From Membranipora membranacea (Eukaryota > Bryozoa > Gymnolaemata > Cheilostomatida > Membraniporidae), in the NCBI GenBank assembly GCA_914767715.1, contig OU612066.1, forward strand, positions 2,301,001 to 2,365,000: a stretch of DNA of 64,000 bases, read 5' to 3'. The stretch's first letter is position 1, and each line of letters begins with the position of its first letter. Below are positions 23,592 through 36,485 of this stretch, one piece after another. Below the pieces are notes generated by a model. It saw nothing but the letters and a program-made list of their open reading frames with translations, did no database searches and had not been told where the DNA came from. Both the position numbers and the translations under genes were made by a program.

Positions 23592-25620
23592 CTAAAGTAG
23601 AAAACATGGCCAAACATACCTTATAATCCTAACTGAAATGCCGATTGCAGCTGACAGAACGATCCCAGCAGCTAGGAGGCCCAGTGGCACGACCCGGTAG
23701 AGCATCAGATCTGGGTCTGTGGCATCACCAGCCAAACTTTGGTTAGATAAAGTAAAAGCTGAATTCTCTTCTTTATCTAATTGCAAAATAAGAATAACGA
23801 TTAAGGTATGTCGTAAAACATCAAATAACAAATATTTCATGCTTCGTTTTGTTTGAGGTCATATCTATCTCTTTTATTTTGGGTATTATCAGGTCATTCT
23901 GGAAAACGCGGTAAGGCCGAAAATTTGTTCATAGCAGAAAATCGATGGGGGCAAACATTTTTCGGGTTGTCCAGAAAAGGCGGATAATGGATTTTGACTT
24001 GAAGCAATGATGAAATTTAAAAATACCATTGGAAAGACATTTAGAATATGACTTTTCCAAATTATTTCTACCAAAAAAGTCATACAGTATGTGAATGTGT
24101 TTCCAATGGTTTTTTATATGTCATCAAATTCAATCCATGATCCTGTCTTCTCTGGAAATCCTGGAAAATTTCTTCTACTTTTTCCCAAAGTGAAAAGACC
24201 CGAATTTTGGGGTGTTAAAACATGGTGATAATTCGTTGATGGGTTTTAGTTCATTTTCTATGCGTTAAAATCAATTTTTGAGGCAACTAATATTTTTGCT
24301 CTTTCCAAAAATAAAGATTTTTTCCAAACAATTTAGACCAAAGACATTCATTTATACAGGTAGTAATGTCCTATTGTGTTCCCAATAGTCTTTTAAACGT
24401 CATCATCAAACTCAAGGTGAAAAACCAGTTTCCGCCTTTTCTGAAAAACCCGATTTTCGACAATGAACCAAATTTTCTACCTTTCTGTGATTTCCAGAAC
24501 CCGCGTATTTTACCTGTACTTGACTAACAAAGCACATTGTTTCGCGATGTTAAGGGGCATTATACATTGATAGGTTGATATTGTTTAAGTAATTGTTAAC
24601 TCACAATTCAGTGTCATCTCAAGGATAGTACTATCCCTTGAGTTTCTGGATGCAATATAGCAATATACCTTGTTCTTGATAAGTGAAATAGCTGTTAGAT
24701 CAGCGAGAGAGCATGTTCTCAGTGTTCCTTCTCTGAACTCATAAATCCTATTGCAAATTTCAACTCGATCAGTAGTATTCATCAGTGCCAGTCCATGTTA
24801 ATCTTTCAGGAGAAATGTCGACTCACTGATTAAAACAAATAAGTCTGGGTCGAACACCCCATAAGCATTCGATGGAATATCAACTTGAAACGAAGTAAAA
24901 TTGGAATTTAATTCTCCTTCCTTAACTTTCGGTACCCGTAACATTATAAGAGGATCTAAAGAGTTCCCGTCAAATATATAGAAATAGATATTGTCTCGGC
25001 TTTGAGAGAGATAATGATCATGTTCAGTCCTCTTTGGAAAGATTGGTGTGTAAGGTGTCAATAGCGTCTGGAATCCCTTCGCAATGTCTTTCAAGTTTAT
25101 GATTGACAAAGTATTATTTGCATTTTGTTCAGTAGATTTGTATTCGAGTTGTCCACAAGAAAGCTTGTGGTTGCTTGTTCAGTACTTCGTACACAATCAT
25201 CAAGCATCGATATCACACCAGTGATTCTATCAAGATGGGCCAGACAGCCCGAAGATGTCAGCATGAGAGCATCGATTGATACTATAAATCTGTAGTCAGT
25301 TGTGACATTCGCAATCTCAATAATAGCACTGCTAGCAGAAACTTGGCAGAACTTATGTATTGCTTGTGGCCACTGGAGCTTAACAGTAACAGCCTGAGCT
25401 GGGTTATCTTTCAAATCTGATACAGTTTTGTTCTTGTTATCTGGGTTTCTCTTGCTAGTAATTGGTGATTGGTATTTCGACCTGTTGTAATCAAGTAACT
25501 TGTTTGGTTTTCTTGAATATAATTGAATAAAATATTCCCTGGGACTAGTAGGTCCTCCTCCATATGTAAAATCCGTATGTAGTCATCTTTGGGATCTTCA
25601 TACCACAGCTTAATGTTGCC
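23592..25620 (-). pseudogene. Broken gene for a single-pass membrane protein
   Basis: The most 3' exon, about 23,780-23,600, is bounded by a good acceptor (TTTGCAATTAG) and donor (GTATGT). It encodes a short extracellular stretch with an N-glycosylation site, then a hydrophobic membrane segment (VVPLGLLAAGIVLSAAIGI) and basic residues. Further upstream in the gene, 24,585-25,400 encodes an extracellular-looking region with several Asn-x-Ser/Thr sites and paired cysteines. It is interrupted by an in-frame TAA at 24,798-24,800 and needs a frame change near 25,110-25,150. A further exon near 25,440-25,620 also changes frame. The DPDLFVLISES segment faintly recalls GAIN/REJ-type ectodomains, but I cannot assign a family. 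Either the gene is dead or the model misses short introns. Confidence 0.45.
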
Positions 25621-28299
25621 AGAAGTCTTCCTTGAAACAAAACATAATTTAATAAGATGTATATTTTTTATGGCACATGTTGCAGATGCTTCATGCCAGA
25701 AGATACAAATTTTATGTCTTATTCAAATCTTCAGGACAGTGACTATATGCTGATATTCAAATGCCTTACTATAATCTACCCGTCCTTCAGCTTTAGCCTG
25801 GAAATTTGATTACTTTCCATACTAATCTGTGTATTGGAATAAGTAAATCAAATTATATCCCAATCCTTAACGCTGTAATGTAATCACTTCTATCATCATG
25901 GTTATATTGCATTCGGGTTTTGAGTGATCTAGTAATTTTGTTGATTTTGGATATGCACATATTGTTGGCTTCTATTAATAATAACTAATTCAAGCGTACT
26001 GCAAAATAACACCTCTTTGATAGATTCTCATACATCATATTATTCATAATGAATGAGCAGAAATTGATGTTTTGCACGATAAATTTATTAGTCTCTAGTA
26101 TTATTTCTCTAAAAATACATCTTTACATTGTAATACTCACTAAATATCGATGCCTGAAGATGTCAGAACCAAATGTATGCATATCCATAGACATAAAAGC
26201 AACCTCACATCCAAATCATCTTAGATGAAGGTAGCGAGATGAGAACTGACAGCTGCTCGAGTAAAATAAATTACACTCTTCACACAAATTAAAAAGTTTG
26301 GACAGGAGCGATTAAATCTTCCTACTGCCTCCGACACTTATTCTAAACTATTTCATCACCAGTTGAAAGTGTATTTTGTTTCGAAACTTTTTTTTACAAT
26401 AATGATTGATAGGGCATGTGTCAGATTAAGGGCTCATCACTGCATGATACATTCAACATTTTTTATAAGCATCATATACGCATATGTCATGCTAGTGCGC
26501 TGGCTCTTATCTGTTTTGGATAGTAGTTTCAGCGCCTCACCGCCGATACCGGGAGTCTGCTCATGTTCGATTTGGTTTAGCTTATATTCCATGTAAATAA
26601 TACACAGTTAAATAAAGTTTATTGTTACATTTCCTTCGATAACAGGGCCATGACTGGACTACAATACTTATGGCAGATGCTTCAAACTGTCCGTATCATG
26701 TAAATCCATTTCCTTACATGAAGTTTAATTTTAAATTCTTTGCTCAAAATCCACAACCTATTTATTCGGTTTTATGAACCAATTTTACATAACTTTCCCA
26801 AGAAAATGGCGAGCAGCAGGGTATTGGGCACATGGCAGCTTGCCAGACCCCACATTTGCGTACTGCATCTATGCTAGGTGTACATGGCATAATGTTGAGA
26901 TTTAAACTACACTGCAATTTGGTGTATCGTGTACAGGTGACATAAAGGTCCGGCTTGTTCTTTGATAAAATCTAAGGATTTTAGAATCAGCAAGCACTCC
27001 ATGGAAAATATGCGCCCTGAAATAATTACTTTTTCTTGATAATATTTGAATGTCTTGTCAATTTATTTGAGTAATATTAAAACTCTGCATAATTGAAGTA
27101 CCAGGAGTATCAAGCAGATCAATTTTTATCACATTTGATATTTTTTTGCATTGCCACATGAGTTGGCCCCTAGATTTAGATTACAAATCAATTATTTGCC
27201 TACTGAGTCATATTAACCTTGTGGGATTTTATGCCCTTGCTCTCTCAACCCAGTAGCAACGTGGAAGTCATAAATTAAGTCATGTGCGAGCAGAAGTTTG
27301 AGAAGTTCTCCTACTTCTTGCTTTCATTTTTGATGAAGTAGAATCTCAATAAAGCAAAAAACACATTGCCGGTTCCAACAGTTACCAGTTACTTGCAAGG
27401 CAATATAGCTCAATTATATTTGAAAAATTCAGATTCAGATCAGGTATAAGGAATCAATTGGTAGGGCATTATTACTTAAAAGTTTTACTTTTAGGATGAA
27501 CAACTTTCAGTTGAATCAACAGTATCTAAAAATTCAGGTTATAAAGGTTATAGGTTATATATTTTTATTGTCATCTCATTTATACCCCCTAATCAAGGTA
27601 TTCAAGGGCAATTATCACAGTATAGTGTTTTATTGTTTTATCTCTTTTTATATTGGGCTCTTGTCTAGTGTGGTTTCTTAGTTGGTCCTTTGACTCATTT
27701 TTGAACGCATTCTTCAGAATGATTATGGTTACAAACGAATGTAATTGAAATAACCCTACTGGAATAAATTGGCTCAATGTGTGCAACACAGTGTAGCATG
27801 ACCAACAACTGATGCATATTAATAAAAATTTTTTTGCCTTAATGCTCTTTATGCTGACATAATCAATCAATATTCTCAGATGCAAAAAATGTCATATCCA
27901 ACAGACACTGATGTGGAGTCATATTAGATGTTTATTATTATTTTTTGTAGCGCCCCGCCTACCACATTATGATGTATTTATCTAAGGCGGTAGAGATGTT
28001 TGTTGTTGTATAGAGATGGTTTCGACATCTTCAACAATTGATCTTGAGTGAGGAGCCTAATGCTGTGTAGAATAAAAATAGATTTCCTATCAACATGTAA
28101 ACTTGAACACTAGACTAGACACAGAGCAACCTAAAGTGTCCTAAATCGCTGCATATTTGGTGACGCTACGTCATTTCACAGTCGATGACGCATGTAAATG
28201 CATGTGTTTACACATTGCAGTTCCCCTAATTTATCTTTCATCTAGATCTTTCCAATGGATAATAAGCTTTTGTAATCTGTTTGACAGCCAACCATGCTA
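25621..28299. other. No gene recognised
   Basis: Upstream exons of the membrane-protein gene may hide here, but I see none with both splice signals and a convincing frame. Mostly AT-rich non-coding DNA. Confidence 0.3.
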
Positions 28300-30110
28300 A
28301 ATATTTCAGAAGCAGCTATAGCATAAGTTGTTATGGCACTGACAATATTTGATGGCAGGATATTGATCACGTTTTATACTTCATTGGTGTATGTTCTGTA
28401 AAATTCACTGGGTGTACCCAGTTGTAGTGGTCATATTTAGAAATTAAAAGGTGTTTTGTTGTGGCATTATATGTGTGGGGAAATAACTTCTATTCTGTGT
28501 AATCTAACTAATCTCATCATCAGGGAATTCCAGGTTGAAATTGCATTGTGGGATTTGTTGACATGGCAATTAATTCATGAAGTAAACTTGTAGAGAAGTC
28601 TGCTCGTATCAGACCAGCACAAATTGAAAAATTTCAATTGAATTATGTCAAACTTCTTATGAGACTAGTATGATATTGTATGGTCTTAAGACCACTGTCT
28701 TGGGGCAATTACCAACAACATTTTTGATGTTCCAATTGCCTCTTATCATTTTTCGGCTGGATATCTTTTGCATAACACATGAGCAAAGAGTTCAATGAGT
28801 GCCTCACTTTTCAGCAAAGAAACCCAACTGTCAGAGTCTGAAAAACTTAGATATGCCAGCTTCGCATACTTCCCTAACATGCTAATGACATGATATGGGG
28901 ATATGCGGTGGCGCTGTCTCTCACCAACCACCTCATGCAATGATAAAACATATACAATGTAGAACCCAGGACTAAAGTCTTGACTTGTGTCAACTGCATC
29001 AAACTCTTGACTTCCCACTAATCACATATCGATAGTGTGAATATTTGGGATATGCAGTAGTGCTGCGGCTGCCCTCTTCAACTGGGTACACACTTTTTTC
29101 CTACATCAAATTTTTCTCATGTCTAGGCTGCTTTTTGTCTTGTTCTCATTGAGATGTAGTGCTGTCGCTGACCACCTTTTAAAATGATGTGATAGAATAT
29201 CTTGTTAAAATCATACATATAGTCGTGTTTCCTGCTGACCATATTAATCACTTAACATTTCACTTACCTAACCGATTGTGAAGAAAATTGCAGGTATGCT
29301 GCCGCGCTGCCGCTGACATGATTGCTACAACCAGGTACACTCTCAGTTTTAGATTGTTTAAAACTCGTAACATTTCACTTATTATAAGCGATTTTGAGAA
29401 AAATTGCGTTATGCTGCCGCGCTGCCGATCTTCCGCTGACATGATTGCTACGACTGAGTACACTAGACCAAGTTTGGTCCATTTGCCTGCATTCCGAGTG
29501 GCTTCCAATTCACTGGTCACGCCGCGCAGTGGATCGGGAGCAACAGGCATGAGGGCAATTGGATCAAACTTGTTCTAGGTTACACCCTTATTTCTTTATA
29601 TTCAGCACGTTATTATACCCTTGAAACACCTTTTATTTAAACTCTTAATATTTCACTCATTAAAAGCAATTTTTAGAGGAAATGAGGATATGCTGCCGCG
29701 CTGCCGCTGACATGGGTACACCCTTAATATTGGATTCAGTACGTTGTTCCAACCTAGAAACACCTTTTGTTGAATTCTTAACATTTCAATTATTATATGC
29801 AATTTTGAGAAATATTGCGGATATGCTGCCGCAAGGCAGTATCATACTAACCTCATTAAGGTCTTACATAAAACTTATTGAAAATTTTAAATGAAGATTA
29901 GATTAGTAATATTACACAGAATAGGAGTTATGTCCCCACACATATAATGCAAAAACAAAACACCTCTTAATTTCTAAATATGACCACTACAACTGGGTAC
30001 ACCCGGTGAATTTTACAGAAGAAATATCAATGAAGTATAATATGCGATCAGTTTCCTGCCATCAAAAATTGTCCATGCAATTTTTTTATAGAGCAGTTAC
30101 AGCTAGGCTG
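28300..30110. mobile_element. Foldback-type element with long inverted arms
   Basis: The segment at about 28,300-28,690 returns in reverse complement at about 29,840-30,110. Shared blocks include TTCACTGGGTGTACCCAGTT / AACTGGGTACACCCGGTGAA, the stretch around CATATTTAGAAATTAAAAGG, CACACATATAATG and TGATGGCAGGATATTGATC. Identity over the core arm of about 170 bp is roughly 85% by eye, and the left arm carries about 150 bp extra. The ~1.1-kb centre holds GC-rich repeats (28,880-29,840) and no transposase, so it is a non-autonomous foldback or long-TIR element. Exact ends and target duplication are not resolved. Confidence 0.75.
28880..29840. repeat. GC-rich direct repeats around CTGCCGCGCTGCCG
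   Basis: The motif GATATGCTGCCGCGCTGCCG or a variant occurs at about 28,900, 29,050, 29,155, 29,296, 29,412, 29,690 and 29,823. It is often followed by CTGACATG and a GGTACAC stretch. Spacings are 105-280 bp. The later copies share an upstream (T/C)AACATTTCA(C/A)TTATT block. It forms the centre of the foldback element. Confidence 0.75.
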
Positions 30111-30239
30111 CTTCTGGCCTAAAAAATGTATGCAAACTTAAAAACTCCATATTTTGTGATGCAAACGCCCTTGTTTAGCTCATATATGCATTCAAAATTG
30201 AAACTGTGCATCTCCATCAGATGAAAAAACAACTGTGAT

Positions 30240-30690
30240 AGGTTCTTTTGAAGCAATATAGTACAATCTCTTGTTGGAGATGCACAACTTCAGTTTTGAA
30301 TGCATTATTTGAACAGAAGAAGGACTTGGCATTACAGAATAAGGAGTTTGTGTATGTATAATATACATTACAGTGCTTTTTTGGCTGTCAGATAGAAATC
30401 AGAAGTTTATTATCTCTCTAATTAACTTTTCATTCGTCTACTAATTTTATGGTCAGTTAATATGTTCTTCTGAAGTAATAAATAGTCTAATCTCTACTAG
30501 TTGGAGATGCACAACTTCAGTTTTGAATGCATATTTGAACAGAAGAAGGACTGTTGCGTTACAGTATAAGGAGTTTGTGTATGTATATACATTACAGTGC
30601 TTTTTTTGCTGTCAGATTGAAATCAGAAGATTATTAATCTCTCTAATTAACTTTTCATTCGTCTACTAATTTTATGGTCAGCTAATAGGA
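30240..30690. repeat. Tandem duplication, ~225-bp unit
   Basis: Two adjacent copies (about 30,240-30,464 and 30,465-30,690) share GTTCTT(T/C)TGAAG, GGAGATGCACAACTTCAG, GGAGTTTGTGTATGTATA and TTTTCATTCGTCTACTAA. A reverse-complement copy of the GGAGATGCAC...TTTTGAATGCA block lies just upstream at about 30,187-30,217. Confidence 0.85.
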
Positions 30691-30744
30691 AGAAAATTAT
30701 AGCTACAGTACATAGTATTAATAAGCTTAGTAGGTCAATACAAT

Positions 30745-31060
30745 CACTGCGTTTCCATGTTAATTTTGAGGTCGAGCTGAAGCTAATTGAGAGGCTCCTC
30801 GAGCTATGGAAATGCCTCCCAGTCAGCGCTGAGCTCAAAGTTTCAGCATGCACTTAGTTGCATGCACTATAGCGAGATGGCTTGGCCGAGCCGAGCGGTT
30901 AGCATCAAAGACTCTGACGCAGGGGGGCTGGGTTCAACCTCCGGCGGCGGCTTATTTTTTGGTGTTTTTTTCTCAGCTCTATCATGGAAATGTCTGCATA
31001 TTTTGAGATCGAGCCAAGAGGTGACAACTCAGCTCAATATAGGCCGACATCAAAATTTAC
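30745..31060 (+). repeat. tRNA-like (SINE-like) module with flanking repeats
   Basis: At 30,880-30,960, a box-A-like TGGCCGAGCCGAGCGG and a box-B-like GGTTCAACCTC are separated by about 45 bp, recalling tRNA-Ser/Leu. No closed acceptor stem is seen. Related flanks CCATG(T)TAATTTTGAGGTCGAG and CATATTTTGAGATCGAGCC lie on either side. It is more likely a SINE than a functional tRNA. Confidence 0.5.
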
Positions 31061-32620
31061 ATGAAAACATGGTGATCCAGTATCTGGAAAACATGGTGAC
31101 ATGGTTACTGGTATCTATTGAACCAGTTAGGTAGAATTTTGGTAAAATGATTGGCCGGACAACAGCTTCTGTCCTACTTCAAAGCTTCTGTTGCAACATA
31201 TGGCATTGAAACCGGGCATTTGCAATCATTTGGTATATTTAACCTAAAAATATAGTGTAAACTGCAACATGTCGTCAAGTTTTTGTTTTGAATGAATACA
31301 GAGTCTGCTAAATCAATCACCCATTTATTATTCAGCTGATCAGCAGTGCACCTACAGACAATTACTCATCAACTCTAACTATCCCAAGACTAGGTTTAGC
31401 TGCAGCTGTAAAGAATGTTTTAAACTAGTTAGGTGGTTTGTCCGCAAAGATAATGCTGATGATTTGGTACCAACAAGATGGGGTGGCCCCGTTGAGAAGA
31501 GCAAGTGTTTGGTATGGGCGGAAATATTTTGACCCTATGCGAAATAGGCTTTGTTTTGAAAAGCTGTCGGACAAGATGATAGTCAAATGTTACATGGTGT
31601 GTTGGAACATGAAGACATTTGGAAGAAGGTGTTGGTTGATCGAATCTCTCATTTGAATGATAAAAAAATGTCATACACTGGAAATGGTATCAGTGAGGAA
31701 AAGGAATATTGATGTTACTGGTGGAAATAAAATATAGAGTGTCGTTTGCCAATATATTTCATAGCGATTAACTTCATGTCTAATAATTTCGCTGACGTAG
31801 TTTTCTATTGGATTTAATGTTCCTACTATTGGAATGCCAAATTTGCCAACCCTGGGGGAGAGTTCTGTGCAGGGTACCAGGGTACTTTGATTTTTGCCGT
31901 AAAGGAATACATTAAATTCATACGAAAGAAATTTACCAATATCTCAAAATTTTTCTTCAGCTATGAAATTCTAAAATATTGCATGTAAAAACTGCAACTG
32001 GTTATAAATCCTTGTGAATTGAACAATACATCGGTAAATCAAACAGAGAATGAGTTGCTTCGGCACACATTTCTGGGTCTCTTTTACAGATTTGACTTGA
32101 TTGGGTATGATTTTGAATCGTGCAAGGAGCTTACTGCCCTACCAAGACAGATAACTCATTAATAGGAATTCATACATGTAAGAACACTACATGGAAGAAC
32201 AAATCGTTGGGGGCTCCAGCAGATCATATCAATTGCTAAGCGACATCATTTTCAAGATTTGGGATTTTATTGTTAAACCCGTAAAAAACTAACTTGTGAC
32301 TTTTTGATGGGATCTTTAATCATTTCTGTTTATTGTTTATAGTATTGCCAAGCCTACTTATTGAAACCAGCCAAATCCGCCAAAACGTTCCCTCGTAGCT
32401 TTGAATATTTAAATACGATGTCCCTACTCTGTTGCTTAGATGAGGAACTGTGCAAAAATAATTTCCGCACGGAAATAAAACCCTAAGTGAGAGAAAGAAC
32501 AGATCTTTTCCCATAAGATATTTATCCTTGATTGGATTTTAGCTTACATCTTTTATTGATTATTCCTCCTCATTGAGATAGAGCCATGTGTGTTAGAATC
32601 TGCTACATGCATGAAATCAT
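31061..32620. other. No gene recognised
   Basis: Unassigned AT-rich DNA. No exon with splice support is seen. Confidence 0.3.
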
Positions 32621-32958
32621 AAGTTTTAATCAATATCATGACAAGTGTATCTATGTACAGTAATGTCATTCATGTCTAAATATAATATTAAAAAGCAAAA
32701 GACCTATCCAAATATTGATGTGAATGAAAAGAGTTGTATTGTGGAGTTTCATAAGGAACAATAATAATCAATATTCGGTTAAGAGCTTTTTGTTGCCTGA
32801 ACATTCTCTGAAAGATAGTTTTAATTAAATATTTGCTGACACTTCTTTTTAATTATCCAAAATGATGAGAAAAAAACCAATATCTCTAATATAATTAATA
32901 CATTTATATTTTGCAGCAACCAAAATTCAATCTGACATTGAGTAGTCTACTTCCCAAG

Positions 32959-34913
32959 ATGGAGGGAGGAAATTTGTCACAAGCAATTCTCTTAGCTTTG
33001 CTGGTCATCACTTTAGTTTTCAAGGTCCATGGAGGTGAATAAATTTTTTGTACAATTCATCATTATTTTCTTCTTTTTGAATGTAAATCCCGTTTCTCTC
33101 CAGCCTTGATATTTTGGCCATATCTTTTTTATGTGTGAATATTCTCTTTGTTTCAGGCAAAGATATATCCTCTACATTCTATCGTATCAGTATATCAGAA
33201 GGTGCTGAACTGATAGATCCAATAAATACCTCGGCAAAACGTCTGATAGAATGCAGTAGCGTGTGTTTATATTACCACATTTACAATGGTGAAAAGTGTT
33301 ACTCCTTTTATTATGAGATCACCAGCTTTCAATGCAACATCTCCGAACAGATTGGATTTAGACGAGGCAGCAGAGGGTCTAGTGAGCCAATCATATTTTC
33401 ATTGATCAATAGTGAATTGGTTTACTCTGATAACCTCGCTATAGGTAAGTTTTTCTGGTTTATGAAATATCAAATTTGCTCGCAACAAAACTAGTAAATA
33501 TGGTGTGTTATGTAAATTGACCTGGTTTGAGGGTTCACCAGCAGTGTGCCACATAAATACAGTGTCCTTGCCAAATTTGATTTCAAATTTGTGAAGGACT
33601 TAAAATTTGAAACCCGTACCCATTTCAAAGCCCTGACAGGATTCAATAATACTTGAATACATTGTAGAATGACGTACTCAACATGTTATCAAGCTGACTG
33701 GGATCATAATTCCTTTGTATCTCTTTCCATTGATCAGGGAAAATTGCCAGCGTATCCAGTGTTGGATACACCCTTGATGGATCACAAGCTATAGATGGGG
33801 ATATTAATACACACATGCAGACAGCTGATTCTGGTGATCCTTACCCATGGTTGAAAATAGATATGGCAGCTGAGCAGCTGGTTCTGTCCGTCTCAGTTCT
33901 AACCAGACCTGTTTGGAATACTTGTAAGTCTAGAACTCCATCAATATTCAAGATTCTTTTATTTAATAAAGAAAAGTCTATTTAGTAAACATAAAATATA
34001 CATTAAAAGATATAAATAGACATAAAATATTCATGATATCTTAAAAGGCTCAAACTGATAAGCCGGGCTTAGGCCTATTAAGGTATTCTCGTTGCTAAAA
34101 TTTCAGTTTGGAATATTTTATACTAATGTACCTGTTCCCTTTTATGCTATAATGAAAGAAGCATATTTAAATTATGTCTGAGTAAAAAAAGTTATGCTGT
34201 ACCAAAGATTTGAAAAACGTATCGAAATTGTACAGAGTCTATAAAATGTGTATTGAAATAATCAGTCATGCTCCATGTCATATTTGTAGTCAACAGTCCA
34301 AGCTTTTCGATCAGATTTTTGGTCTGATATTCGCTTAACATTCAGCAGCTTCACTGATCAGTTTCATTGGGTGATTTATTAAGAAAGGCTTGAAATGAAA
34401 ATCGTGAAACGCCTGGTATATTGACTGCAAGACGCAATGGAACCTTAATGCTTATACCCAATATAATCCTTATGATTTTTTGTACAGGAATAAACTCCTT
34501 GCACAGTAATGGCAGATTGGCTGGATATACAGAGTGCCATCAAAGCAGTTTATTTTATTGACTCCTCTTTCATTGGTGGAATGACACTGTCTAATGATAG
34601 ATACTACTTTCCTATAATTTCAGCTGAGGATATAGTGAACCAACGTTTCCGTAATGTTGCGTTCTACATCGGTGCACAAAGCCAAACATCCTCACTAGCA
34701 CAGGCTTCTAACCTGTGTTACTATCAGGTGGATGTTGTTGAAGCTGGTACTCTGACAGAATTTGAGTGTACTTCTTCTGGTTTGAAGCTTTATAACTACA
34801 GCAGCTCACGATGGGAATACTATCAGAGAGGGCGCTACCTTATGTTACAGCTCAATTATAGTTATCCCGTCCTGCAGATGAGCGAAGTCTACATAGTGGG
34901 TTACTCATTATAG
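32959..34913 (+). CDS. Secreted PAN-like + F-type-lectin-like (F5/8C fold) protein, four exons
   Basis: Exons 32,959-33,034, 33,157-33,444, 33,738-33,923 and 34,624-34,913 join in phase 1 throughout and give 279 residues. Residues 1-25 are a signal peptide (hydrophobic AILLALLVITLVF). Residues 27-121 are a cysteine-containing domain with the feel of a PAN/apple domain. From about 122 to the end the pattern is that of fucolectin/F5-8 type C domains: AIDGDINTHM, PYPWLKIDM, ERF-like QRFRNVAFYIG, FECTSS, GRYLMLQL and a closing EVYIVGY. The RGDCC sugar-binding motif of eel fucolectin is not conserved, so fucose binding is doubtful. The protein is probably secreted and may act in recognition or adhesion (inference). 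I start exon 4 at the acceptor TATAATTTCAG because it restores phase and matches the inverted paralogue at 44.8-47.0 kb. Confidence 0.85.
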
Positions 34914-36261
34914 GCAACCAATTTAAAATAACAAAAAAATAAATAATGTGAAACATGTTTTATAGATCCTCGCTAAAGCTTCAGTGTTTCAACATGCGAA
35001 ACATACTGAAGAGAAGAAATTGTGGTATTGTACGTTAGAAAGGCTGCAGCTATGGACTTTCTATTAAGATCCAAATCACATTCAACACACAACACCCCCT
35101 TCTTCCTTCTTCTTCGACTTTATTCTCAGCTAAATTCATCTCAAGAATTCTAGACTGATTCTTGCAGACTTCATGGATTTTGTAATTGAATGAATATTAA
35201 TTTGAATTCGGTTGAAATTTTCACTATATTTTATAATGTTTTGATTGTCGCAAACACAAGGGATGGAGTGACTATAAACATATTTATTTTGTTAGGACCG
35301 AAGCTGCTCTCGACAAAATTTTGTGAAATTCTCTCTTACAGCTGTTTAAGCTCATATATTGGATGTTTATGTTATAAACTTTTTTTTCTACTTCTTTGAT
35401 GGAATGAAAGAATTCCTATCTCAAAGGCATTTTAATTAATGCTGTGTTAAAGACTTCCTAAATACCAACGCAGGTTATAGTCAGGCTGCTACTTGTGATG
35501 ATGTCAGATTCGCATTTGCATTTCAATGTGACATCATAGTCCAGGAAATGAGAGTCACCCTCTCTATAGGTAGCACTCTTTCCACCATCAGAAATTCATG
35601 CCTATATAGTATAGCATTAAAAATTTCAGTGTGCATCTGACATGACTTTATCATGAACATTATGATACGTCATAGATAATCATATTATCTGAATCAAGAA
35701 AATAAGAAGAATGCTATAAAATGTTATAAAATATTATAAGCTACATTCTAATCAGTAAATTGTGATATAATTATAGGGAAGCTTGGCAGTAAGTTAAATG
35801 CTGTAGACAGATTGCTTTAAAAAGCCATGCTAGTTTAATATTCTACTACTATGTTGTCCAGCATAGGTTTGGATATTGTACTCATATCTACATTCTATTG
35901 TTCATTATTTCAAGAAAAAATTTTTTTGCTTAAAATAAGCATGATAAATTTTTCTGTAGAATTTAATAGGCCTACAACATTTTTTACAATAAAAGAACAG
36001 AAAACAAACCATTATTTTATTTCTTAAACTTGAACTACCCTTATCTGATCTTCATAAAACTGATTGAGCCTTGAGTTTAACCAGAAAAGCTTTCAAAATA
36101 AACCTCCGCAGGCACCAACCAATCATTGCACCAGTACCAAATAAAAAATGTGAAAAAAAACAATTATTGTACCAATAGCCCATAAAAGGGTTTTTTCCAT
36201 CTTTGCTGATGAGGATGATGTGAAGATTGCTGTGTTGGTAGATAGGGAATCAAAAAATACA
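34914..36261. other. No gene recognised
   Basis: Non-coding DNA downstream of the lectin-like gene. Nothing assignable. Confidence 0.35.
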
Positions 36262-36485
36262 GTCAAAATCTCTTGAAAATTAATTGAGGAACTATTTAAA
36301 AAGATGAGGAAATCGATTACTGCTCTCAAAAATAGATTAGAGTTAGAAAGCAGAGATAGCATGTTGAGTTAGATTAGAAAAACCAACTGCACTAATCATC
36401 ATTCCAGTAACACAATACAGGGCATTTTTATCACAGCATCGTTCTTGAAACTAGATGGTGTTTTGAAGTGTGATGATCTTCGCAA
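36262..36485. repeat. Repeat copy without MITE (empty site)
   Basis: A direct copy of 40,038-40,665 with about 95% identity by eye. Here the sequence around 36,335 (TTAGAGTTAGAAAG) is uninterrupted, whereas the second copy has a 404-bp insert at the same point. Related, more diverged segments lie at about 36,590-36,690 and 39,700-39,800. Confidence 0.85.

Noticed and set aside
30880-30960. Functional tRNA-Leu/Ser gene
   Set aside because: Box-like motifs only. The arms do not pair, and repeats flank it.
34509-34623. Start of the last lectin-like exon as an ATG-initiated ORF
   Set aside because: It is intron read-through. The acceptor at 34,621-34,623 restores phase 1 and matches the inverted paralogue, which lacks this stretch.
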